Source: Pseudomonadota bacterium (GTDB lineage: Bacteria > Pseudomonadota > Gammaproteobacteria > Steroidobacterales > Steroidobacteraceae). Taken from it: a stretch of 26,626 bases of DNA. How positions within the stretch are numbered: the stretch's first letter is position 1; each line of letters opens with the position of its first letter. The notes below the pieces were generated by a model, which saw only the letters and a list, made by a program, of their open reading frames with translations, ran no database searches and had not been told where the DNA came from. The DNA lies in contig JAKAFQ010000005.1 of NCBI GenBank assembly GCA_021817875.1, positions 1-26,626 of the forward strand, in the 5' to 3' direction. Both the position numbers and the translations under genes were made by a program. Positions 7,253-14,999 of this stretch are shown one piece after another.

Positions 7253-8305
7253 GTGTTCGCGCTGTTCCGAATCGTCCTGCAGTTATGGACGGATCTGGCA
7301 GGGATTGTACCTCTCGCCGTCCGGTGGCAAGGCGCCCTGGCCGCGGAGATCTTGATACCGCGCCGGCAGCACGCCTTATACGTGGAACGCGGCGTGAAGC
7401 CGCGGCGCATCGATCCAGTGACCCGTGTCAGACTCGCATTGCTCTCGCGATGCTTCAAGTGGCACGATACTCTGGTGCTGGTGCGCCCAGAGACGATGAT
7501 CCGCTGGCACCGGGCGGGCTGGCGGCTGTTCTGGCGCCTGAAGTCTCGACCCGGCCGACCGCGTATCCCAAAGCAAGTACGGGATCTGATCCGCCGCATG
7601 GGGAACGAGAATCCCACATGGGGCGAGGAGCGCATCGCCGATGAGCTTCTTCTGAAGCTCCGAATACGGGTCTCGACGCGCACCGTGCGGAAATTCCTTC
7701 CCCCTCGCCCACCGGGCAGGCCAAGAGGCGATCTGCGTTGGTCGACGTTCCTGCGTCTGCACGCACAGGGAAGCATCGCCTGCGATTTCCTGGTCGCCGT
7801 CACCACTACGTTCCGGTTGCTCTACGTATTCGTGGTCATCGAGCACGGCCGTCGTCGCCTGGTTCACTGCAACGTCACCGCACATCCGACGACCGCCTGG
7901 ACACTGCAGCCGCTGCGCGAGACCATCGGGTCCGATGCGCGATACCAATACCTGCTGCACGATCGCGATAGCATCTTTGCCACGCACCTCGACGAATCGG
8001 TAAGGCGCCTTGGCGTCGAGGTGTTGAAATCGCTGCCGCGATACCCGAAAGGGAATGCATTCGCCGAGCGGTTTATTAGATCCGTAAAGAGCGAATGCCT
8101 ATCGAAGCTGACACCGATCGGTGTTCTGATGCTTCGCCGTGTGATCCACGAGCACATAGAACATTATCATCGCGAGCGCAATCACCAAGGTCTCGGCAAC
8201 CGATTGGTCGTACCGCTCCGCGATCCGCGGTCACGGTCTGAGCCCGTCGGTCGTCGCAGTCGCATCGGTGGAATGCTGAGCTACTACGAACGAGCGGCGG
8301 CGTGA
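7253..8305 (+). mobile_element. DDE integrase/transposase (rve core), single gene
   Basis: A 350-residue transposase of the integrase-core superfamily. An N-terminal helical, helix-turn-helix-like part (about 75-150) with a GRPR linker is followed by the catalytic core. The likely triad is Asp178 (ACDFL), Asp237 (HDRDS) and Glu272 (NAFAERFIRSVKSECL), with Asp-to-Glu spacing near the DX35E rule. The C-terminus carries the usual HYHRERNHQGL motif. The start is GTG 7253. The gene looks complete, with no frameshift. I found no convincing terminal inverted repeats, so element borders are not assigned. It directly precedes an ArsR gene that has lost its 5' end, which places the right border at about 8320-8335. 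Confidence 0.85.
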
Positions 8306-8351
8306 TTGCGTCGGAGTTGTTGACCAGAGCGGGATCCGGATCATCCGCCTC

Positions 8352-8678
8352 ATGGCTGAGACCGGCGAGGAGGCGTGCCTGTGCGAGCTGGTGGCCAGCC
8401 TGTTGGGGCCTCAATACAAGTTGTCGCGTCACGTGAAGATCCTGCGTCAGGCGGGCTTGTTGTCGGCGGAGAAAGACGGGCGCTGGATCTACCACCGCCT
8501 CGTTCGCGGCGTGCGCCACGTCGAACTAGCCTACGACATGCTGCGGGCGCTGCCCGACGTCGATGGGCTCTTCGCTCAGAACCTACGCAATTTCCGGGAG
8601 CGAATGTGCCTGCGGGAAGGCGGACGCTGCCATGTCGGCATCCAGACCGCATCGCTTGCGGCAGCGGAGGGCGAGTGA
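8352..8678 (+). CDS. ArsR/SmtB-family metalloregulator, N-terminally truncated
   Basis: A 108-residue winged-helix protein starting at ATG 8352. It carries the metal-site motif CLCELV (Cys-x-Cys, as in ArsR/CmtR types), the recognition helix YKLSRHVKILRQAGL and the wing GRWIYHRL. Homology clearly extends upstream of this ATG (IRIIRL in frame from about 8331), but there is no start codon there. The usual first 20-25 residues (the 'LADPTR' helix) are missing, and the integrase stop lies only 46 bases upstream. The gene therefore looks cut by insertion or deletion. The DNA-binding part is intact, so it may or may not still fold as a dimer. Its stop overlaps the ATPase start (TGATG), showing it was the regulator of the ATPase. 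Confidence 0.75.
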   Translation: MAETGEEACLCELVASLLGPQYKLSRHVKILRQAGLLSAEKDGRWIYHRLVRGVRHVELAYDMLRALPDVDGLFAQNLRNFRERMCLREGGRCHVGIQTASLAAAEGE

Positions 8679-10585
8679 TGGGTTGCGCCTGCGCCGCCGA
8701 TGCCCCGGTGGTCATGCCGCGACCGTGGCGGAATGCCAAGGTTGCCACATCTGTATTCTCCGGCCTGTTGCTGCTACTCGGCTTCGTCGGCGGCTACTTC
8801 GGTCTGCGCGTCGAGTTGCAAACCGTCGTCTATATCCTGGCCGTGCTCGTCGGCGGTTACTATTTCGGCCGCGAAGCGTTGGAGGAGCTGATTAAGGAAC
8901 GGGAAGTCGGCATTGAGCTGCTCATGTCCACCGCCGCGATCGTCGCCGGAGTCATGGGGCAGTGGGCGGAGGCCGCGACGCTGGTCTTCCTGTATTCCAT
9001 TTCCGAGACGGCGGAAGGCTACACGGCAGAGCGTACCCGGCACGCGATCCGCACCCTCGTGGATTTAGCCCCGAAGACCGCGCTGTTGCGACGGGGAAGC
9101 CAGGAGTCGCGCGTCCCCGTCGAACAGTTGCAGGTGGGCGATATTTTCGTCGTGCTGCCCGGCGAATCGGTCGCGACCGACGGCGAGGTGGTCGATGGCC
9201 GCTCCAGCGTGAACCAGGCCCCGGTGACTGGCGAATCCGTCCCGGTGGAGAAGCTGCCGGGTAGCCGGGTATTCGCCGCAACCATCAACGGTGAAGGCGC
9301 GCTCACCGTGCGCGCCACCAAGGCCTTCGCTGACAACACCCTGTCCCGCATCATCCATTTGGTGGAAGAGGCGCAGGCGAGCAAGGGACGTAGCCAACGT
9401 TTCATCGAGCGCTTCGGGAAGCGCTACAGCCCCGCCGTCCTCGGCGCGGGCATCCTCATTGGCGGGCTGCCGCCCCTGTTTGGTCTGCCCTGGGAGGATT
9501 GGATCACCCGCGCCACGGTCTTCGTCGTTGCGGCTGCCCCATGCGCCCTGGTGATCTCAATCCCCATCACGCTGGTCGCCGCCATCGGCACCGCACGCCG
9601 CAACGGCCTGTTGATCAAGGGCGGCGTGCATCTTGAGAACTTGGCCAAGGTTCGGATCGTGGCCCTGGACAAGACCGGCACGCTCACCTTGGGCCGGCCG
9701 CAGGTCACGGATGTGGTCGCGCTGGACGGGAAGAGCGACCATGAAGTGCTGGCCGCAGCCGTCGCACTCGAACTGCGCTCCCAGCACCCCCTGGCCCAGG
9801 CCGTGCTGGAGCGGGCCAAGAGCGAGGGCATCTCGGTCAATCCGACCCAGGAATTCCAGTCCCTCACCGGCGCAGGCGCACGGGGCCGGGTCGAAGGCGT
9901 CGACTACTATGTAGGAAACCCACGGCTCTTCGACGGGCTGGGGGTTCCGGTGGGTGCAGCAATACCCCGCATCGAAGCCTTGCAACGAGAAGGCAAAACC
10001 GTGGTGCTGGTCGGCACCGCCCAAGCCCTCCATGGGTTGATCGCCATCGCCGATCCGCTCAGGCCTGAGGCGGCCCGGGCCGTCGCCGAGCTCAAGCGCG
10101 CCGGCATCGAGCGGGTGGTCATGCTGACCGGTGACAACCCCTTGGCGGCGGAAGCGATCGCCAGGCAGGTGGGCGTCGACGAGGTGTTCGCCGAGCTTTC
10201 CCCGGAAGACAAGACGCGCAAGGTCGCGGAACTAGAGGCGCGCTACGGCAAGGTGGTGATGGTCGGCGACGGCGTGAACGATGTGCCCGCGCTGGCGGCG
10301 GCCCACGTGGGCGTCGCCATGGGGGCGGCGGGTATCGACGTCGCCTTGGAGACGGCGGACGTGGTCCTGATGAGCGACAACCTCGAGCGGCTGCCCTATC
10401 TCATCTCCTTCAGCCGCCGCACCTGGCAGGTGATCCGGCAGAACCTCGCCCTGTCCGCGGTGGTGATCGGAACCCTGGTCGCAGGCGCGGTGGGCGGTTA
10501 TTTCACCTTGCCGATCGCGGTGCTGGCGCACGAGATCAGCGAGTTCGTGGTGATCGCGAGCGGCCTGCGCATGTTGCGTCGCTGA
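8678..10585 (+). CDS. P1B-type heavy-metal ATPase with APC motif
   Basis: A 635-residue metal-exporting P-type ATPase. It has a short Cys-containing start (MGCACA), no HMA domain, eight predicted membrane helices, the actuator motif VTGES (183-187), the phosphorylation motif DKTGT (331-335), the HP dipeptide in SQHPLAQ, and GDGVND (530-535). The membrane metal-site motif is AAAPC (Ala287-Pro-Cys289) instead of the CPC of Zn/Cd/Cu types or the SPC of P1B-4. The last helix has HEISEF (618-623), reminiscent of the HEG(G/S)T of P1B-4. The likely substrate is a divalent ion such as Zn, Cd or Co. GGAGG precedes ATG 8678. The frame is open further upstream but overlaps the ArsR gene there, so that part is not used. 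Confidence 0.88.
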   Translation: MGCACAADAPVVMPRPWRNAKVATSVFSGLLLLLGFVGGYFGLRVELQTVVYILAVLVGGYYFGREALEELIKEREVGIELLMSTAAIVAGVMGQWAEAATLVFLYSISETAEGYTAERTRHAIRTLVDLAPKTALLRRGSQESRVPVEQLQVGDIFVVLPGESVATDGEVVDGRSSVNQAPVTGESVPVEKLPGSRVFAATINGEGALTVRATKAFADNTLSRIIHLVEEAQASKGRSQRFIERFGKRYSPAVLGAGILIGGLPPLFGLPWEDWITRATVFVVAAAPCALVISIPITLVAAIGTARRNGLLIKGGVHLENLAKVRIVALDKTGTLTLGRPQVTDVVALDGKSDHEVLAAAVALELRSQHPLAQAVLERAKSEGISVNPTQEFQSLTGAGARGRVEGVDYYVGNPRLFDGLGVPVGAAIPRIEALQREGKTVVLVGTAQALHGLIAIADPLRPEAARAVAELKRAGIERVVMLTGDNPLAAEAIARQVGVDEVFAELSPEDKTRKVAELEARYGKVVMVGDGVNDVPALAAAHVGVAMGAAGIDVALETADVVLMSDNLERLPYLISFSRRTWQVIRQNLALSAVVIGTLVAGAVGGYFTLPIAVLAHEISEFVVIASGLRMLRR

Positions 10586-10614
10586 ACAGCAATTCCAACC
10601 CAAGGAGCGTAGTC

Positions 10615-11007
10615 ATGGATATCAAGTACGGATTCGGCAAGACGGTCGAGCTGACATTCGATCAGGCGATCGAGCACGTCACGCAGGCCCTGCAGGGCGA
10701 GGGCTTCGGCGTGCTGGCCGACATCGATGTCGCGGGCGCGATGAAGAAAAAGATCAACCAGGATATGCCGCCATACCGCATTCTCGGTGCATGCAATCCG
10801 CCGCTCGCGCATCGGGCCCTGACGGTGGAACCGTCCATCGGGCTGCTCCTGCCTTGCAATGTGGTAGTACGCCAGGACAATGCCGGCAAGGTGCACGTGG
10901 ATTTCATGGACCCCAACGCCGTGCTCGATCTGGTTAACAAACCGGACATCACGCAGCTGGCCGGTGAGGTGAGGCAGAGGCTGGAACGGGTGATGCAGGC
11001 GTTATAG
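10615..11007 (+). CDS. DUF302-domain protein
   Basis: A 130-residue cytoplasmic protein. The DUF302 core begins 'F..A...V..AL..EGFGVL..IDV' and continues to the ACNP motif and the LLPCNVVV strand. The function of DUF302 is unknown; such genes often sit beside metal efflux and redox genes. It lies 29 bases after the ATPase gene, with GGAG before ATG 10615, so it is probably in the same transcript. The ACNP and LPCN cysteines are common in the family and might bind metal or sulfur; this is inference. Confidence 0.85.
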   Translation: MDIKYGFGKTVELTFDQAIEHVTQALQGEGFGVLADIDVAGAMKKKINQDMPPYRILGACNPPLAHRALTVEPSIGLLLPCNVVVRQDNAGKVHVDFMDPNAVLDLVNKPDITQLAGEVRQRLERVMQAL

Positions 11008-11056
11008 CCCTAGTCGGAAAGCGGCTTTCAGCCCAGGTTGAACGAGGAGCGTGGAG

Positions 11057-11146
11057 ATGGGAACAGATCGACGAGGCATTTCAAGCCTAGCGGCCGGTGC
11101 AGCCGTCTCGGCCTCGTTGCTCGTCGCATTTCTCGCCGTCGCGTAG
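11057..11146 (+). pseudogene. Signal-peptide stub of a lost secreted-protein gene
   Basis: After GAGGAG and GGAG, ATG 11057 opens a 29-codon frame: a basic N-terminus, then a long Ala/Leu/Val stretch ending LLVAFLAVA, then TAG at 11144. This is a complete-looking export signal with nothing after it. The TonB-receptor fragment on the other strand begins right at the break, so a deletion or recombination junction is likely. A genuine 29-residue membrane peptide cannot be excluded. Confidence 0.4.
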
Positions 11147-11149
11147 TGT

Positions 11150-11323
11150 TCGGAAACTCGAATTGGCAAACTGCGGATTGTTCCACCGCTCGTAGTAGGC
11201 GGTGGCATCGAAGATCATGCGGTTGTCGAGGAAGGCGGATTTCTCGCCGACCTCGTAGTTCCACACCGTGTCGTTATCAAAGGGCGTCGGGGCCTGCAGC
11301 AGGATACTCGGGCGCCCAATCAC
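11150..11323 (-). pseudogene. TonB-dependent receptor fragment
   Basis: About 58 codons in one minus-strand frame contain FDNDTVWNYEVGEKSAFLDN followed by ATAYYERWNNPQF. This is the strand-turn-strand pattern typical of the barrel of TonB-dependent outer-membrane receptors (the 'E.GeK..fldnr......Y...w' signature). Both the plug and the rest of the barrel are missing, so this is a remnant. The rest of the 383 bases between the DUF302 gene and the 60-residue protein holds only this and the signal stub. Confidence 0.65.
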
Positions 11324-11390
11324 GCGTAGGGATGATCGAAAGCGCCGCCGCCGAGCACCGGTGCTCCCGACGCCGTCTCCTCTACGACTG

Positions 11391-11573
11391 TCACTTCATC
11401 AAATAGCCATGCACCCGCCAACAGGTGTACAGGTTGCGCAGTGCCGGCTTCTCCATCAGCTGGCTATGCGCCTTGAAGCATGCCTGAAGCTGGGCATCCG
11501 TCACGGCGAAGGCCGTGGCCGATACCAGCATGACGCCTGCAAGAGCTAATGAAATCAAGATTCGCCTGTTCAT
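11391..11573 (-). CDS. Small secreted protein, 60 residues, two cysteines
   Basis: ATG 11573 is preceded by GGAGGT at a 7-base spacing, a strong ribosome site. The product has a clear signal peptide (Arg-Arg, then ISLALAGVMLVSATAFA) and a mature part of about 38 residues with two Cys (QACFKAH and YTCWRVH), two His and a C-terminal YLMK. The paired Cys could form a disulfide or bind a metal. It is the last gene on the minus strand after the CusA-type pump, 180 bases downstream, possibly with its own promoter. I do not recognise the family. Confidence 0.7.
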   Translation of the reverse strand: MNRRILISLALAGVMLVSATAFAVTDAQLQACFKAHSQLMEKPALRNLYTCWRVHGYLMK

Positions 11574-11753
11574 GGTAGTCACCTCCATCGAATGGGCGAC
11601 AGCCGACGGCTGCCGCCTCGTGAACATCGAGCATGGATCTGCATAGATTCTCTGGGCGCAGCCACATCTCATGCGTCAGCTCGCATGACAAAGGCGACTT
11701 CATACGATGCGGCGAGGCGCGAGCGAACCGGGCAGCGCGAGGGGATCTGCGCA

Positions 11754-14700
11754 TCACCCCGGTTCCTCCCTGAAACGAGGCTCGGTTTCCTCATTCGTGA
11801 GCGTCCCGTGACGCAGCGCGTGTTCTTTGAGCATGACGAAGAGGATCGGTACCAGGATCATCACGGCAATCGTCGCGCTCACCATGCCGCCGACGATCGG
11901 CGCGGCGATCGGCTTCATCACGTCCGAGCCGATTCCCGTCTCCCAGAGAATGGGCGCCAGGCTGCCGACGACGGCACAGACCGTCATGAGCACCGGGCGC
12001 AGCCGCAGCACGGCCCCATCGAGCGCGGCCGCCGTGAGGTCCTCATGCGTCAGGGTATGGCCCGATTTCATGCGCTCATCGAGCGCGCCATGCAGGTACA
12101 CGAGCATGACTACGGCGGTCTCCACGGCGATACCGAAGAGTGCGATGTAACCGACCGCCACCGCGACGCTGAATTCATAACCGAGCAGCCATTGCAGCAG
12201 CAGTCCGCCGATGAGCGCAAAGAGGACAGGGAAAAACAGCAGGATCGCCTCGGCCACTGAGCGGAACAGGAGGTACAGCAGGAGAAAGATCACCACAAAG
12301 ACGATCGGCAGGATGAGTTCGAGGCGCTGCTTCGCCTGCATCTCGAACTGGTATTGACCGGACCATTGGTAGGTGTACCCCGCGGGCAGCGTGAGCTTCT
12401 CGTGAAGGAGCCGGTTGGCCCGCGCGACGAAGCCACCAAAGTTCGAGGTGCCGAGGTTAAGATACACATATCCGGTGAGCTGCCCCCCTTCGTCCCGGAT
12501 CATGGAAGGTCCACGGGAGAATGTGATCGACGCCACCTCCCCGAGCGGGATCTGGGCGCCTGTCGGGGTGGCGATCACGACTTGCTCGAGCTGCGGGAGG
12601 TCGTTGCGAAAGTCGTGGGCGTAGCGCACGTTGATGGGAAAGCGCTCGCGGCCCTGCACCGTCTCGGCGATATCCCCACCGCCGATACCCGACTCGATGG
12701 CGCGTTGAACATCCCCGACGGTGAGGCCGTAGCGGGCCGCCTCGAGTCGGTGAACCGCGATGTTGATGTAGAGGCCCTGCGCGACACGCTCGGCGAACAC
12801 CGACTCGACACCGGGTAGGCGGGCGAGCAGATCGCTGATGCGCCCGCCGAGCCGAGCGATCCCCGCGAGACTCGGCCCCTGGATCTTCAGGCCCACGGGC
12901 GTCTTGATGCCCGTGAGCTCCATGTCGAGACGGCCCGCGACCGGCATGGTCCAGGTGTTGACGAGGCCGGGGAACTGCAGTTTCGCGTTCATCTGCGCAA
13001 TCAACTTCTCGTAGGTCATGCCGGCCGGCCACTGGCGGCGGGGCTCGAGCATGATCGTGGTATCGAACATGTCGAGCGGGGCGTTATCGGTTGCACTATC
13101 GGAGCGACCCGCGGTTCCGAACACGGACTTGACCTCCGGGAATGAGCGGATGATGCGGTCCTGTTCCTGCAGCAGCTGAGTGACCTGCGTGATCGAGATG
13201 CCGGGCAGCGCGGTGGGCATGTAGAGCGCCGAACCTTCGTAGAGCGCCGGCATGAACTGACTGCCGATGCGCTCAGCGAGTGGCACCGCGAGTGCAAGGA
13301 CGATCACCGCCACGGCGAGAACCGTCCGGCGATAGCGCAGGCAGAGCTTGAGCACCGGCAGATACAGCGCACGGGTGATGCGGGAGATGGGATTGCGCGA
13401 CTCGGGTCGCAGTCGACCGCGGATGAACAGCGGCATCAGCAGCGGCACCAGGGTGATCGCGAGAATCGACGAACAGGCGATCGCGAGCGTCTTGGTCCAC
13501 GCGAGCGGCGTGAAGAGTCGCCCCTCGGGACCCTTCAAGAGAAATACCGGTAGGAACGAGACGATGATGATGATGAGCGAAAAGAAGAGCGCAGGGGCCA
13601 CCTGCTCGGCGGCGCCAAGGAGCAGCGCCCGGCGGTCCTGCGGCGATAGGGCCGCGGGCGCAATGCCACCCTCCTCCACCGCCGCTCCCGCGACCTCGCC
13701 CGGGGAGCCAAGGGCCGGCGACCCCTCGGTACCGGCATCCGCTTCGGCGAGCCGCCGGTAGCCGTTTTCGACCATGACCATCGCGGCATCGACCAGCACC
13801 CCGATCGCGAGCGCGAGCCCCCCGAGTGACATGATGTTGCTCGAGACGTGCAGGAAGTACATCGGGATGAACGCGGCGATGACCGCGATCGGGATGGAAA
13901 GAATCGGGATCAGCGCCGAGCGGAAATGCCACAGGAACAGCACGATCACCAGGCTCACCACCAGCGCCTCTTCGATGAGATCGCGCTCGAGGGTGTGGAC
14001 CGACGCCTCGATGAGACCCGAGCGGTCGTAGGCCGAGCGGATCGCGATGCCGGGCGGGAGTGAGGGAGCGATCGCGGCGAGTTTCGCCTTCACCGCCTGG
14101 ATGACCTTGAGTGCGTTCTCGCCATAGCGCATCACGACGATGCCGCCGACGGTCTCGCCCTCCCCTTGCCAGTCCGCAACGCCGCGGCGGGGCGCGGGGC
14201 CGAAATTCACCGTGCCGAGATCCTTCACGAGCACCGGCGTGCCATTCTTGACGGCTACCGGGATGTCGGCGAGATCCTTCAGTGATCGGATGTACCCGAG
14301 ACCGCGCACCATGTACCCGGCGCCCGAGAGCTCGAGCACACCGCCACCGACCTCGTTGGTGCTCGCGCGGATGCGCTTGATCACTCGCGAGAGCGGGATG
14401 CCGTAGGCGCGCAGCTTGTCGGGATCGAGATTCACCTGGTATTGGCGGACGAAGCCGCCGATCGAGGCAACCTCCGCCACCCCCGGCACGGTCTCGAGCT
14501 GATAGCGCAGGGACCAGTCCTGAAGGGTGCGCAAGTCGGCGAGGCTATAGCGGTGAGTGTGATCGACGAGGGCATATTCATAGACCCATCCGGCAGCGGT
14601 CGCATCCGGGCCCATCTCGGGGTGAACTCCTGGCGGGAGGTGACCCTCGATCTGCTGCAGGTACTCGAGCACGCGCGAGCGGGCCCAGTAAAGGTTAGCC

Positions 14701-14999
14701 CCATCCTTGAACACGACGAACACGTAGGAGTCGCCGAACATCGTCTGGGCGCGTACCGCTTTCACCCGTGGCGCGGCGAGCAGCGTCGTGACAATGGGAT
14801 AGGTCACCTGATCTTCGATGAGGTTCGGCGGCTGGCCCGCCCAGCGAGTGTGGATGACGACCTCGACGTCGGAGATGTCCGGCAGCGCATCGATCGGGAT
14901 ATGCCTCATCGACCAGAGGCCCGCAGCAATCGCGAGCAGGGTCCCGGTGAAGACGAGGAAGCGGTTCGCCGCGCACCAGCGCAGGATTCGGGCGATCAT
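11754..14999 (-). CDS. cusA: CusA-type Cu+/Ag+ RND efflux pump
   Basis: A 1,081-residue inner-membrane RND pump that takes Cu(I)/Ag(I) from the periplasm or cytoplasm and drives it to the outside with CusB and CusC. Transmembrane helix 4 carries AIGVLVDAAMVMVEN (398-412), the copper/silver-type signature. The three substrate Met of E. coli CusA (573, 623, 672) fall at Met594, Met644 and Met693 with identical spacing. The start RILRWCAANRFLV and the TGIKTPVG motif are also CusA-like. A Gly/Ala/Glu-rich insert of about 30 residues (420-455) follows helix 4 and makes the protein longer than E. coli CusA (1,047). ATG 14999 directly follows the adaptor stop (15000-15002) with no gap, so translation is coupled. 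Confidence 0.95.
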   Translation of the reverse strand: MIARILRWCAANRFLVFTGTLLAIAAGLWSMRHIPIDALPDISDVEVVIHTRWAGQPPNLIEDQVTYPIVTTLLAAPRVKAVRAQTMFGDSYVFVVFKDGANLYWARSRVLEYLQQIEGHLPPGVHPEMGPDATAAGWVYEYALVDHTHRYSLADLRTLQDWSLRYQLETVPGVAEVASIGGFVRQYQVNLDPDKLRAYGIPLSRVIKRIRASTNEVGGGVLELSGAGYMVRGLGYIRSLKDLADIPVAVKNGTPVLVKDLGTVNFGPAPRRGVADWQGEGETVGGIVVMRYGENALKVIQAVKAKLAAIAPSLPPGIAIRSAYDRSGLIEASVHTLERDLIEEALVVSLVIVLFLWHFRSALIPILSIPIAVIAAFIPMYFLHVSSNIMSLGGLALAIGVLVDAAMVMVENGYRRLAEADAGTEGSPALGSPGEVAGAAVEEGGIAPAALSPQDRRALLLGAAEQVAPALFFSLIIIIVSFLPVFLLKGPEGRLFTPLAWTKTLAIACSSILAITLVPLLMPLFIRGRLRPESRNPISRITRALYLPVLKLCLRYRRTVLAVAVIVLALAVPLAERIGSQFMPALYEGSALYMPTALPGISITQVTQLLQEQDRIIRSFPEVKSVFGTAGRSDSATDNAPLDMFDTTIMLEPRRQWPAGMTYEKLIAQMNAKLQFPGLVNTWTMPVAGRLDMELTGIKTPVGLKIQGPSLAGIARLGGRISDLLARLPGVESVFAERVAQGLYINIAVHRLEAARYGLTVGDVQRAIESGIGGGDIAETVQGRERFPINVRYAHDFRNDLPQLEQVVIATPTGAQIPLGEVASITFSRGPSMIRDEGGQLTGYVYLNLGTSNFGGFVARANRLLHEKLTLPAGYTYQWSGQYQFEMQAKQRLELILPIVFVVIFLLLYLLFRSVAEAILLFFPVLFALIGGLLLQWLLGYEFSVAVAVGYIALFGIAVETAVVMLVYLHGALDERMKSGHTLTHEDLTAAALDGAVLRLRPVLMTVCAVVGSLAPILWETGIGSDVMKPIAAPIVGGMVSATIAVMILVPILFVMLKEHALRHGTLTNEETEPRFREEPG

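Noticed and set aside
8375..8677. N-terminal extension of the P1B ATPase by about 100 residues
   Set aside because: It overlaps the ArsR gene in another frame and has no metal-binding domain; ATG 8678 has a good ribosome site.
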